64,000 nt of DNA, taken from the IMG/VR virus record IMGVR_UViG_3300017725_000001, positions 60,178 through 124,177 of that record. One strand, written 5' to 3'. Position numbers and translations under genes: made by a program. The number at the start of each line of letters is the position of its first letter. Position 1 is the first letter of the stretch. The notes under the pieces were generated by a model that was given only the letters and a program-made list of their open reading frames with translations, was not told where the DNA came from and did no database searches. The DNA is from a virus. Shown here piece by piece: positions 25,482 to 36,700 of the stretch.

Positions 25482-27527
25482 TTACTTGTTAGCTTTAAGT
25501 TCTGCTACTTGAGCTGATAATTCCTTAACCGCTTCAATTAGTAGACCTGTAATGTTACCATATGCTACTGATTTTAAACCAGTTGCATCAGTGTGTACTG
25601 CTTCTGGAAGTACTGCTTCTAATTCTTGGGCAACAACACCTGTTGCTCTTGAATCATCTGCAATTCTGTTCCAAGTGTAACCACTAATATTCTCTACTTT
25701 TCCTAGAGCACCATCAATTACTTGAATGTTTCTTTTTAAGCTCTCATCTGAGTATGCTGTAACATCACCAGTTGCTGTAAAGTCACCAGTATATGAACCT
25801 GACATAGCTATGCCATCTGCACTTACTGTGATACCATTTCCGCCACCGACGTTAAATGTACGATCACTTGCTAGTGTACCACCACCTGTTAAGCCGTTAC
25901 CAGCTATCATGTTAGTACCTGTTGCCGCTTTACTTGCTAGGTTGTTAGTCATTGTTGTACTAAAGTTAGCATCATCACCCATTGCCGCCGCTAGTTCATT
26001 CAATGTATCTAAAGCACCTGGTGCTGAATCTACAAGGTTGTTAACCGCAGTTGTAAGATCTGATTGTTTAGCTAGTTCCACCCAGTTACCTGCGTGAGCA
26101 AAAACAGCTTTTCCACCATCATGTACGTGAGCAAACATACCGTGGTATGTACCCGCCGCTGGTAGATCGCCGTCTGTCGCGTAAACGTTAGCAAATTTAA
26201 CTTTACCAGTTGTAGTAATATCATTAGCACCCATGTCTAGAGCATTGCCTTTAATATTAGCTACTGCTGTTGTAATCGCATCTGCTTCTGCTTGGTCTGC
26301 ATATGCTTGAGTAGCCATGTCTGAACCACCAACTGACATACCGCCACCTGAAGCTGAAATGTCTACACCACCTAGGTCAATTGTTGAACCTTTTAGGAAT
26401 AGTTTATTCCAACGATTTGTTGCTGAACCTAAGTTGTAAGTTTCAGTTGTTGCAGGAAGAATGTCTGCGCCAACTGTACCTAATGCAGTATCTACTCTTG
26501 CGTCAGTAAAGTATACATTAGTTGGTGATCCTGATTCAGGAACATCATCAGTTGTAAGTACTGATATTGCACTAGTATAAGCTGTTGTAATTGCAGTTTC
26601 TCTACCGTCTGTATATAAGTTAGCAGAAGTAACAGCATCTGCTTCAGCTGTATCTGCATAACTTTGTAGTGTAGATGTTAATGCCGCGTCTTGTGAATCA
26701 ACATAAGTCTTCGCCGCTTTTAAACCAATGTCTGCAGTTGCAGATGTTTCAAAAGCTACCCTAGCTGTAGTTTCTGCCGCTAGGTTTGTAGTTAAAGTGG
26801 CTTCTGCCGCTCTAGCTGTAGTTGCTTCAGAAGATATAGCTGTTGTATTAGCAATAATATCTGCTTGAGCTGTAGTCATTGCAGTACCATTATTGCTACT
26901 TGTAGTTTGTAGAGCAGTAATAGCACTTGCGTTTGCCGCAATGTTATTAGTTATTGTAGTTGAGAAATTAGCGTCATCACCTAAGGCGTTTGCTAATTCG
27001 TTCAATGTATCTAACGCACCTGGTGCACCGTTGACTACGTTTGAAATCTGTAAGTCCACATAAGTTTTGTTAGAAACGTCCCCACCGTCTGTCGGATTTG
27101 GAACATTTATTATCTTGTTTGAATTCATGTCAATTTTGTCACCAAAACCAACTGAAGTTCCACCACTTGAAGTGATGTTTTTGCCATCTAGCATCTGTAA
27201 AGTACCAGCGACATTTACTGTTTGTGTTGATTGCAGGGTAATTACTCCTGTGCCCTCAGTTTTAACAGTTAAGCCTTGGTCCGTATCTGCTTTAAGAACG
27301 ATTGTACCTGAATCATCATGGATTACTTTTTGGTTATTAATGTAAAGTGATCCTTGAGAAAGGTATAAATCTTTCCATTTTGCAGTAGTAGAACCCAAGT
27401 CGTAACCAGTTGTACCATCCGAATCAACGTCAGGTAGGATTGAACCACCCATCGTTAAATTGGCTAGTAATTCTGAGGCGTCATCAGTTTTAAAACCACC
27501 GTCAATTATAAATTTTCTTTGTGCCAT
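25482..27527 (-). CDS. Tail fibre with C-terminal S74 chaperone domain, 681 aa
   Basis: Starts MAQRKFIIDGGFKTDDASEL, a typical fibre attachment head, followed by DLGSTTAKWKDLYLSQGSLY, which is repeated later as NLGSATNRWNKLFLKGSTID. The shaft holds two LDTLNELA(N/A)A units. Near the end, YSDESLKRNIQVIDGALGKV, ATGVVAQELEAVLPEAVHT and KSVAYGNITGLLIEAVKELS form the S74 self-cleaving chaperone. The preceding TYHGMFAHVHDGGKAVFAHA segment is nearly the same as in the 21926 fibre, so the two share a C-terminal module by duplication or recombination. Confidence 0.85.
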   Translation of the reverse strand: MAQRKFIIDGGFKTDDASELLANLTMGGSILPDVDSDGTTGYDLGSTTAKWKDLYLSQGSLYINNQKVIHDDSGTIVLKADTDQGLTVKTEGTGVITLQSTQTVNVAGTLQMLDGKNITSSGGTSVGFGDKIDMNSNKIINVPNPTDGGDVSNKTYVDLQISNVVNGAPGALDTLNELANALGDDANFSTTITNNIAANASAITALQTTSSNNGTAMTTAQADIIANTTAISSEATTARAAEATLTTNLAAETTARVAFETSATADIGLKAAKTYVDSQDAALTSTLQSYADTAEADAVTSANLYTDGRETAITTAYTSAISVLTTDDVPESGSPTNVYFTDARVDTALGTVGADILPATTETYNLGSATNRWNKLFLKGSTIDLGGVDISASGGGMSVGGSDMATQAYADQAEADAITTAVANIKGNALDMGANDITTTGKVKFANVYATDGDLPAAGTYHGMFAHVHDGGKAVFAHAGNWVELAKQSDLTTAVNNLVDSAPGALDTLNELAAAMGDDANFSTTMTNNLASKAATGTNMIAGNGLTGGGTLASDRTFNVGGGNGITVSADGIAMSGSYTGDFTATGDVTAYSDESLKRNIQVIDGALGKVENISGYTWNRIADDSRATGVVAQELEAVLPEAVHTDATGLKSVAYGNITGLLIEAVKELSAQVAELKANK

Positions 27528-27579
27528 TTTTATGACTCCTTTTTGATCAAAAAAGTTATTGCCACATTGAGTAGCAAAG

Positions 27580-27586
27580 TATTTAT
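27580..27586 (-). promoter_or_regulatory. Late promoter motif for the 25482-27527 fibre
   Basis: Minus strand AAGAATAAATACTTTGC, 53-59 bases before the ATG. Confidence 0.68.
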
Positions 27587-27628
27587 TCTTTTTCTAGCAG
27601 TATTATCAACTTTGATAATAAAGCTACT

Positions 27629-27666
27629 TTAAAAGAGGCGTAACCTTAATTTGTTACGCCCCTTTA
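27629..27666 (-). terminator. Intrinsic terminator after the large fibre
   Basis: Stem AAAGGGGCGTAAC / GTTACGCCTCTTTT (one internal mismatch) followed on the minus strand by TTTTAAAG. It lies 31 bases after the stop codon of the large fibre gene. Confidence 0.8.
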
Positions 27667-27696
27667 AGTTTGGTTACTTAAGAAGCGATATACTCC

Positions 27697-30600
27697 TTAC
27701 ACATCAATGTAAGTAGCGATCACTTTAACTGTAGCTGTACCACTTGTCGGAGTGTAAGTTAATTCAACTTGGTTTCCGTTCATAGTAACACTTGCATCAC
27801 CAATTAAGTCTGCACCAGTATAAACCATTGCGTACTCTGTAATGTATGCAGTACTACCATCATGTACTACTAAAGCTTCACGTGTCTCATAGTTACCTGC
27901 GCCGTCATCAACCTGCATGATGTATTTCGCTGAACGATACAACGCACCGTTGAATGAATCAACTGTAGTTGAACCGGAAGCTGATACTTCACCTTTTTGT
28001 ACGTATGCTTTAATATCAGCCGCTAGTTTGTCGAATGATACTGAGTTAGCAAGTAGTACTGGGTTAAGTCCTGCACCTGGTGATAACACAACAATTTGTG
28101 TACCAACTGGTACTGCTGAGTTAAACGTGATAGTTTTCGCCGCACTATCGATAGTGTAGTGAGTTGATGGATCCTGAATAACACCACCAACAAAAACCAT
28201 TGCTTGGTCTTGTGTTGTAGTGAAAGTTAATGAATACTGCGTTGCAGATCCATCACCATTAATTGTCATTCTCTCTTGTGTTGAGAAAACATTTAACGGG
28301 TTTTTCAGTTCCATACCGTCTTCATTTGAGTTAACTGCTAATACGTATCCGTCTTTGTTAGTGTAATCTGTATCAGATACATCTGTTAAGTCTAGGACTG
28401 ATTCGTTAGTGTCAACCGAGATAACACCTGTGCTGTTATCGTAGCTTACTAAGCCTGCGCCTGCAACGTCATTAACACTAATTGCCGCTCTGCTTCTGGC
28501 ATCAGTGTAGTATAGGTTTGAACCTTCAGCTAAGTCATCTGTAGTATTAGTAGAGATGTCTTGTGCTGAAATTGCCGCATCTAGTACTGCTTTAGATACT
28601 GCGTCACCTGGATTGGCCGCTGTTCCTAAACCTGTTACTAGTTGACCGCCCATAGCAATATCGCCACTCATTGTTCCACCAGCAAGTGCTAGTTTAGTTG
28701 CGATTACTGTGTCTTGAGCCGCATCAGCCGCCGCAAACTCAGTACGGATAGCCGCCCTGTCAGTTGTCGCCGCCGCGTGGTCTGTGTCGTTGTCATTTAC
28801 TTCGCTTGTTAAAGCTGTACTTAGGTTAGTAATGGCAGTTGCGTTTGCCGCTACTGTACCTGTTAGTGTGCTGTCTGCATTTTGGAAAGCAGTAACGATT
28901 TCAGTTAATGAATCTAGCGCCGCTGGATCCGTGTTACTGATAATATCGTTAACTGTGACTACTAAAGCGTCTGTACGTGTCACTTCTGTTGCCAAGTCTG
29001 TTGCTACTGTTGAAATAGACGTTGCATTAGCCGCTTCCGCCGCTGTTGCTCTAGCTGTTTCTGTAGCAATATCTGCCGCATTAGCTTGTTCTGCAGTTTG
29101 AGCTCTAGTTACTTCAGTTGCTAGGTTTGTAGTTAACACACCTTCTGCCGCTGTAGCTCTAGTTTCTTCTGCTTTAACAGCCGCATCTAACTTGTTATCA
29201 GCATCTTTCAATGATGATGCAGTTGAGATGTAGTCTGCTGTTGCATTTGCTGAATATGTACCATCAACACCTAAACCTGCGCCAGCTTGTGTAGCTGTAA
29301 TTTCAGTTAAGTTGTCTGCGATATCAGTTGCATTTGCCGCTTCTGCCGCTTGAGCTCTTGTTGACTCATTTGCGATAGCTGTTGCATTTGCTTGTTCAGC
29401 CGCTCTTGCTGTAGTTGCTTCTGCTGTAATTGCGTTTGCATTCGCTGATTCTGCCGCTCTAGCTGTACTTGCTTCAGACGCTATGTCTGCCGCGTTAGTA
29501 GAGATGTCAGATGCATTAGTTGCGATTGCTGTTGCATTAGTTGCAATGTCTGCTGTATTACCAGAGATTGCTGTTGCATTTGCTGAAACATTTGTAGTTA
29601 GTGTTGCTTCTGCCGCTTCAGCTCTTGTTTTTTCAGCTAGGATTGCCGCATCTAATTTAGAGTCTGCATCATGTAATGATGAAGCTGAATCAATTGCGTG
29701 TGTTCCTGAGTGTGCTGAGTAAGAACCGTCACTTTGTAAACCTGCACCAGTTTCTACTGCATCAATTGCGTTATTAACAGAAGTTAAATCAGCCGCTGTA
29801 CCTGAGTTCAGTTCGTTGATCGCTTCTGATAACGTTTGTGCAGTTGTCTGTAGTGCCGCACTACCTGCTTGTGTTTCTAAAGTAGATACTTTGCCTTCTT
29901 CAGCTGTTAGACGTGTGTCTAATGCTGTGTCAGCCGCCGCAAATTCAGTACGAATTAACGCTCTGTCTGTTGAAGCAGTATTACTTAGACTTGTGATTGC
30001 ACCATTGATTGTACTATCAGCACTTTGGAATGCTGAAACAATTTCAGTTAGTGAATCTAACGCCGCCGGATCCGTATTAGTTAGGATTGAATCAATTCTA
30101 GCTGTTTCCGTGTCGATGTTACTTTGAAGTGTCGCTTCAGCTGTTGTTGCTCTAGCTACTTCGTTATTGATACTTGTTAAGTTAGTAGCAATATCGTTAG
30201 TGTTAGTTGCAATGTTAGCTGTGTGCGTTGAATCAGCAGTAGTTGAACGAGATACCTCGTTTGCTATTGCTGTTGCGTTTGCCGCTTCTGCCGCAAGTGC
30301 TCTTGTTTCTTCTGCTGTTACCGCTTGTGCGTTAGCAAGTTCTGCCGCTCTAGCTGTTGACGCTTCATTTGAAATAGCAGTAGTTAGAGTTGCGTCACCC
30401 GCAATTCTGTCTGCTGTTTCTGTTGCAATGTCACTTGCGTTAGTTGCAATGTCTGTCGCGTTAGTTGCTATATCACCAGTGTTAGCTGTAATAGCTAGTG
30501 TGTTTGCCGCTTCTGCCGCAAGTGCTCTAGTCTTTTCAGTTAGAACTTCTTGGTCAGTATAAGCTTCTGCTGTTGCTTCTGCACCCGCTTTAGCTGTTGC

Positions 30601-32426
30601 AATTCTATCTGTTACAGTATTACCTGCTGTACCGTCTAGTGTTGCATCACCCATTAGTGCTACGTCTGCCGCATCACTGTCTGCGATTGCATTTGCTTCT
30701 GCCGCATCTGCTTTTGTAGTTGCATCAGCCGCCGCAGTTGAAATCGCGTCTGCTTCAGCTGTATCAGCATATGCTTGTGCTGATGCTAAAGTTGATGCAT
30801 CTCCTGCTTGTCTGTTTGTTGTTTCTGCCGCTATTGCCGCCGCATTAACACCTTCAGCCGCTTGTGCTCTTGTAGACTCCGCATTGATATTTGTTTGTAA
30901 TGCCGCGTCACCAGTTGTGATGTCTGAAGCATTCTGCGAAATAGCAGTTGCGTTTGCGTTAATTGCCGCTGTTGCCGCTGAATCACCAGCTTGGAAAGCT
31001 GTAACGATTTCAGTCAGTGAGTCAAGTGCCGCTGGGTCTGTGTTAGTTAGAATGTTATCAATTCTAGCTGTTTCAGTTGCAATGTCAGCTGTATTAGTTG
31101 CGATATCAGCTGTGTTAGTTGCAATATCTGTAGTGTTAGTATCAATCTCACCGTGAAGTTCGTTGATAGCCGCACCAATTGATGTTGCTGTAGTATCAAG
31201 TGGTGTATTTGCTACATCACCAACTACTGTTTCTAACGCACTAATATCTGAAGCATTTGTAGTAACTTTAGCGTCAACTACTGCTACCGCTGTATTGATA
31301 GCCGCTGTCTCTGCCGCTGATACTGTATCTGCGTGTGCTTCAGCCGCCGCTTGTGCCGCGTCTGCTTTTGTAGTTGCATCTGCCGCCGCTGTAGCGATTG
31401 CATCTGCTTCTGCTGTATCTGCGTATGTTTGTGCTGATGCTAAAGTTGTTGCATCTGCTGTTGCAAAGTCTGTTCTTACCGCTGTATCTGCATTTGCTCT
31501 TGCAGTCGCTTCGTTTGCAATGTCTTGTGCATTTGCTAATTCAGCTCCTGATGCACGTGTAACTTCTGCCGCTAAGTCGGTTTGTAGTTGTGAAACTTCA
31601 CCGTCTGTAGCAGATATTTCCGCCGCCAATCCAGTTGTTAGTGTAGTAATGTCACCTTCATTAGCAGTTACTCTAGCATCAAGTGCATTTTCAGCCGCTC
31701 TAGCAGTTGCCGCTTCTGTTGAAATATCAGATGCGTTAGTTCCTTCAGCGCCTTGTGCTCTTGTTGCTTCTGTACTAATTGCAGTTGCATTTGCTTGTTC
31801 TGCAGTTTGAGCTCTAGCTGTCTCGTTTGTAATTAAAGTCGAGTTAGCTGTTATTGCCGCAGTCAATGCACTATCTTGAGATTGAAATTCTGCAACAATT
31901 TCAGATAAACTGTCTAATGCCGCAGGGTCAACGTTTGATATAATGTTTGTTATTTGAGTTTGTAATCCAGCATCTGCCGCTTTATAAGCTGTATCTAGAG
32001 CGGATTCTGCCGCTGTAGCTCTGCTTATTTCACTTGCGATGTCCGTCGCATTTACACCCTCTGCCGCTGTCGCTCTTGACGTTTCAGCCGCGATATCATT
32101 TGCGTTCTGAAGTTCAGCCGCACGTGCTATCACTGCTTCTGCCGCCACTGCTGTAGCAATGTCTGCCGCTACTGCTGATTGAGCTTTTGCATCTGTAAAG
32201 TATTCATTACTTGAACCTTCGGTAATATCATCAGTTGTAATGAACCAATAAAATTTGCCGCTGTAATACTTTTCAGAGCTGAAGTCGCATTGTCGTGTAA
32301 AAGGAAAGCATCTAAGTTGTTTGCTGATGTAGTTGCAGTTTGGCCTGAAACTGAACTCGCATCAAGTTTGGTATCGATAACCGCTTGGTTAGCCAACGCC
32401 GGACTCTTAATTTGTCTAAAAGCCAT
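27697..32426 (-). CDS. Very large tail fibre (about 1570 aa if joined), reading frame broken near its start
   Basis: The ATG at 32426 follows GGAGAAATCTCT and encodes a fibre head (MAFRQIKSPALANQAVIDTK) ending ITAANFIGSL. It then leaves frame and stops at 32169. The -1 frame continues directly with FITTDDITEGSSNEYFTDAK and stays open for more than 1490 residues to 27697. So one gene has a single-base deletion, a sequencing or assembly error, or a -1 frameshift. A slippery-type A AAT TTT lies at 32250-32256. The body is Ala/Thr/Asn/Glu heptad coiled coil (AAEAANATAIANE units) with four DPAALDSLTEIVTAFQ-type blocks. It ends in a beta-rich tip with YSLTFTTTQDQAMVFVGGVI. Long coiled fibres of this sort reach host receptors. 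Confidence 0.7.
32250..32256 (-). other. A AAT TTT heptamer at the fibre frame change
   Basis: In the head frame the codons read GCA AAT TTT ATT GGT. The heptamer fits X XXY YYZ for -1 slippage into the frame of the fibre body. No clear downstream stem is seen, so a simple indel at about 32240 is at least as likely. Confidence 0.35.
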
Positions 32427-32532
32427 AGAGATTTCTCCAATCAAATATATTTGATTTGCCTATAATCTTTATAAGCAAAAGAATACGTACATAAAGTAAG
32501 TATTCTGCATAGGCCGTAAAACCCATACAATG

Positions 32533-32539
32533 TATTTAT
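32533..32539 (-). promoter_or_regulatory. Late promoter motif for the large fibre
   Basis: Minus strand TTGAATAAATACATTGTA. The roughly 100-base leader that follows holds a hairpin (AGAATAC / GTATTCT) before the ATG at 32426. Confidence 0.65.
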
Positions 32540-32574
32540 TCAATATTGCTGTTTATTATATATTATGATATTGT

Positions 32575-33765
32575 TTAAATTGGAAGAAATCTGAAGTCTA
32601 CAACCGCTCCAGTTGATGGAGCATTATTAAGAGTTAATGTAGCTCCTAGTATACTATAATCTGTAGGAGGAAGTATTGCTCCATCTACAATTACTAATAT
32701 ACTATGTACAGTATGACCAGTTGGAATAGTATATTGTGTTGTACTATTGTCGCCAGCATACTGACTACTATTATATATCAAGTTTAGATGTCTATTTTCT
32801 ATGCAGTTATCAGGAAATGCTGTAATACTTGCAAAATGAAATCTATACTTTACATATATATCTGCACCATTATCTGGTGTAACATTAAATACTAGTTTTT
32901 TATTTGAATCTATTGAGAATACATCTGGTCTTTGTAATACATCGTCTACGTATACATCAATAGCTTCTACTGAAGGTAAATCACTAGCTGTTAATTGATA
33001 TTCTGTTGTTGTGCCATCACCTGTAAATGTTTGTGCTGGCTCTATACTAGTTGATGGGAATGCTAAATCATTTCTTAATAGTGCTTCTAAGTCAGTTAAT
33101 TCTGTGCTTGTTGCGAATGCACTATCAGCGCCTTGAAAGGCTGTAACAATTTCACTCAAAGAGTCAAGTGCCGCTGGATCAGTATTTTGAATGATACTAT
33201 CAATTTGATCTTGTAAGCCTTGCGTTACTGTTGCATCACCTACACCAAATCTACCTTGATATACTGCTCCACTTATATATACACTTTTACCTGTAAATGA
33301 TTTACCATTTGGTAAACTATCACCAATAAAGTTTAGTACACCAGATTGATAATCAAAGAACCATTCGTCATTATTACCACTACCTGTTACAAATACTTTG
33401 TTAGCTAAACTTTCAGCACCTGCTGAATCGTTAGTATCATGTATGTAAACACTTACTAGATATGTACTACCAAATTCTGGAGTTATCCAATCTGTAATAC
33501 TTGTTTTCCATGTTCTATTTCCTGTTGATGTAATATCTTCTGAACACTCAACAGCATTATATAATTTTACCTGTGTTGTATCTGCTGATGGTTTTACTGC
33601 TGGTATGCTACCTGCTTCTGCCCAAACTTTATCACCACGTAATAAAAGTGGACTTGCTATTGCTTCGTTGGCCGCTAACTTATTGGCATTAATATCTGTT
33701 TTAGTAGCACCATAACCAATCTTCTTAAATAGGTAGTCAATTTTTTGATTATCACTAATTGCCAT
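32575..33765 (-). CDS. Virion structural / short fibre-like protein, 396 aa
   Basis: N-terminal 60 residues are helical (MAISDNQKIDYLFKKIGYGA). Then come a beta-domain with YLVSVYIHDTNDSAGAESLA and WFFDYQSGVLNFIGDSLPNG, one DPAALDSLSEIVTAFQGADS block, and two similar C-terminal units each with GDGTTTEYQLT / GDNSTTQYTIP followed by VDDVLQRPDVFSID / VDGAILPPTDYSIL. These repeats recur at the tip of the large fibre and are common in baseplate-attached fibres. It is translationally coupled to the PKD protein upstream (one-base overlap), suggesting that the two act together. Confidence 0.7.
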   Translation of the reverse strand: MAISDNQKIDYLFKKIGYGATKTDINANKLAANEAIASPLLLRGDKVWAEAGSIPAVKPSADTTQVKLYNAVECSEDITSTGNRTWKTSITDWITPEFGSTYLVSVYIHDTNDSAGAESLANKVFVTGSGNNDEWFFDYQSGVLNFIGDSLPNGKSFTGKSVYISGAVYQGRFGVGDATVTQGLQDQIDSIIQNTDPAALDSLSEIVTAFQGADSAFATSTELTDLEALLRNDLAFPSTSIEPAQTFTGDGTTTEYQLTASDLPSVEAIDVYVDDVLQRPDVFSIDSNKKLVFNVTPDNGADIYVKYRFHFASITAFPDNCIENRHLNLIYNSSQYAGDNSTTQYTIPTGHTVHSILVIVDGAILPPTDYSILGATLTLNNAPSTGAVVDFRFLPI

Positions 33766-36700
33766 TAGTTAGACTCCCCTATTTGTAAATTTGTAATTTG
33801 TTTTCCTGCTTCTAATGCTATTCTAATCAATACAACATTATTAGTTGCATTACTCATATTCTCACTACCTAATGTCATTGTATAAGTTGAGTTAATACTT
33901 GAATTAGTTGGAATAACGTCTGCACCTGTTAATGCACAACCATCACTACCATTACCACCTGAGCCTGTGTTACTACCTGGAACACCAACACCTGCGTATT
34001 GAGCTGTACCATCTATCCAACCATTTAATCCACTTGCACCGTCAACGGTAGTACCTGGTGCCGCAATCCATAATCCACTTATTCCATTTGTATTAATTGT
34101 AATACTAAAGTTAGCTACAACCTGTCTACGGAATGCGAATGTAAAATATTGTGTTCCTGTGTCTGCACTTCTATCAGGGCCAACTGGAAGATACCCAGTT
34201 GAATAATCTGTTGTATTGTGTTCTAATGTTCCCCAACGTACAGTTGCTTCTTGTGTTCCACTTACACTTACTGCACCAGTAAATGGTGTAGCTGTATAAT
34301 CTGTTGAACCTACTATTGTTGGATTGTCTGTACTATCTGAAACAAAATCTGCTATACGTATTGCATTATCTGTTATTGTTCCATTACCTAAACTACCCGC
34401 TACAGGAATACTATCTTCTATTACACCTGTTGGATTAGATCTATGTACTTGTACTTTTGTATCAAATTCTGTATAACTACTTGTTCCGTTAACATTTTTT
34501 ATTCTAGCTTTAATAGTTTCTATTGCCGCAATATTTGATTGTGTAATATCAATAGTTTGATCAGCAAACGAATAACTTAATGTGTTAGCTGTTGGTATAC
34601 CACTTACTAGATATGAAGCATCTTCTAAGTCCGCATAGTCTTTAAATTGTGTTTGAATTGTACCAGCTGAGGTACCTTCTACATTAGTACCATTACTAAT
34701 TTCTAAAACATTATTAGTATCTCTATATGCTTGTCCTATCCAATTTGATACATTTAATCCAGATAATATTAATTTTGGATTTCCTGTATTATAATATGGT
34801 ATACCTGATATGTATCTATAAGTTCCTGAAACACTTTCAGAAAGAATAGAACTAGTATTATCAAGTGTAGGTACGTCTGTTAGATCATCACACATAACTG
34901 TTACGTAATTTGTTTCACCTGTTGTACTATGTTCTATTCTCTGATCATTAACACCAATAGCATACTCTGCAAATGGTTTAGAAATTTTTGAATCAAATGT
35001 TTGATAGAAACCAGTTGGGTATGTTGAAGCACTTATTGTATTGTGAGCATCATCTTGTTGAGTGATCACTAAATCATTAAATGTACCAGTTTCATTGAGG
35101 GAAGTAGAAAAGGTTGTTGATCCATTTGGCGTACCATTTACTATTGCAGTTACAGTACCCGCTAATCCATTATATGCATTTTCAGCTATTGTTGTGTCAA
35201 GTGTTCCACTAGTATATCTTCTTGCAGTATTTGTATCCAAATCATCACCTGCTGTTAATGGTGACGTTGCACTATTATCTGTGAAATTATATGCTAATTT
35301 TGGATCAGTACCTTGTGCAGGATCTACTAGTGAAATTGTTTTATTTCCAAGTCCGTCTGGAGCAGTAGGAACTGCATGAACTTGAAACGTTAAATTCTGT
35401 GTATCTGTTTGAGCTGTTATATCTGGTGTACCACTAGCTGTATAATCTAGTTGATAGTTACCAGGTGTTTTGCCTGAGAAGTCATGTTGTATAGATCCTT
35501 CAGTAGTTGTTGTATCATTAGAACTTCCATCATTCCAATTAAATTCAGCACTATCTTTATTTTCTGAAGTATCTGTGACTTCTACTATTGCTCTGTTATT
35601 ACCTAAATAATCAAATCCATCATAAACATCAAACTGGTTATCTCCATTCTTGTCTGATACTTGTACTGCCGTTCCAGATATGTTTGCTCTTACGTCTGGC
35701 TCAACGTGTATACTAAACGACGAACTTGTAAATGGACTGCTTGAGTGTCCACTTATTACTTGTAAATTACCTGTATAATCTTGAGGTGTATTATTATTTG
35801 TTAATGTATATTTGTGTGTTATCGTACTGCCTGTATCTCCTGCTTGACCCGATCCTACATTAACTGTTTCTATTGTTCCATCTCCAAAATCCCATCTATA
35901 AGTTATACCATAATCTGCATAACTTCCTATAGTAGCTTCTGTGTTGTTTGTAAATGTAACATCTAATCCATTTGATGATTCTTCATTAATACCTGTTGTA
36001 ATATCTGAAGTTGTATCTGGAGTATGTGTATCATAGATTTTAAATGAGTCACTACCATTTAGTGGTAGTAAACTTTGTGTCATTGTATCGTGTGCATCAA
36101 GTGTTAATGATACTGTACGAGTAACGTCTGTGAGTGTGCTGGCCGAGAATGTGTGAGCTATCCTCGGACCAGCACTACCACCTGAAACTGAGTTGTCAGA
36201 TATAACATCGTCCGCAGAACCGTCGCCCCAATTCCAAGTATATTGGATTGTTGCTCCGGCTGTGTTCGTTGTTGTATTTTGGAAGTAGACAGTATCACCG
36301 TCGTTCCAGGTAGTAACCTGTGAACCGCCTGTTAGTGAGTCAAATGCGACAAAACTAACTACTGGGTTGGCGGTAAAAATTGAAATATAATCTTCTCTTG
36401 TTTTTGATTGTGAGCTACCAGCTCCTACACCTTGATCATGAAATGCTGTAACTTGTACATCAAAAGGAGAATTATCACTGTTATTATAAACGTGTGTTGG
36501 AGTACTATCAGTTGTAGCTGTTGTAACATCTCCATCACCCCAATTAATAGTATATCTATTTGGGTTTCCTTCTGTTGTAATATTAAGTGTTGCTGTTAAT
36601 CCTGCTCCACCAGATGTAATATCTGAAACAAAGTCAACAGTTTTAACGTATGTATTATTTCTTACGTTTTCTATTGTTTGATAAACTTCTGTAAGGTCTG

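Noticed and set aside
28784-31810. Several long plus-strand open frames opposite the giant fibre
   Set aside because: They are antisense shadows of the Ala-rich repeat gene (hydrophobic Ala/Val/Ser runs, no ribosome binding sites).
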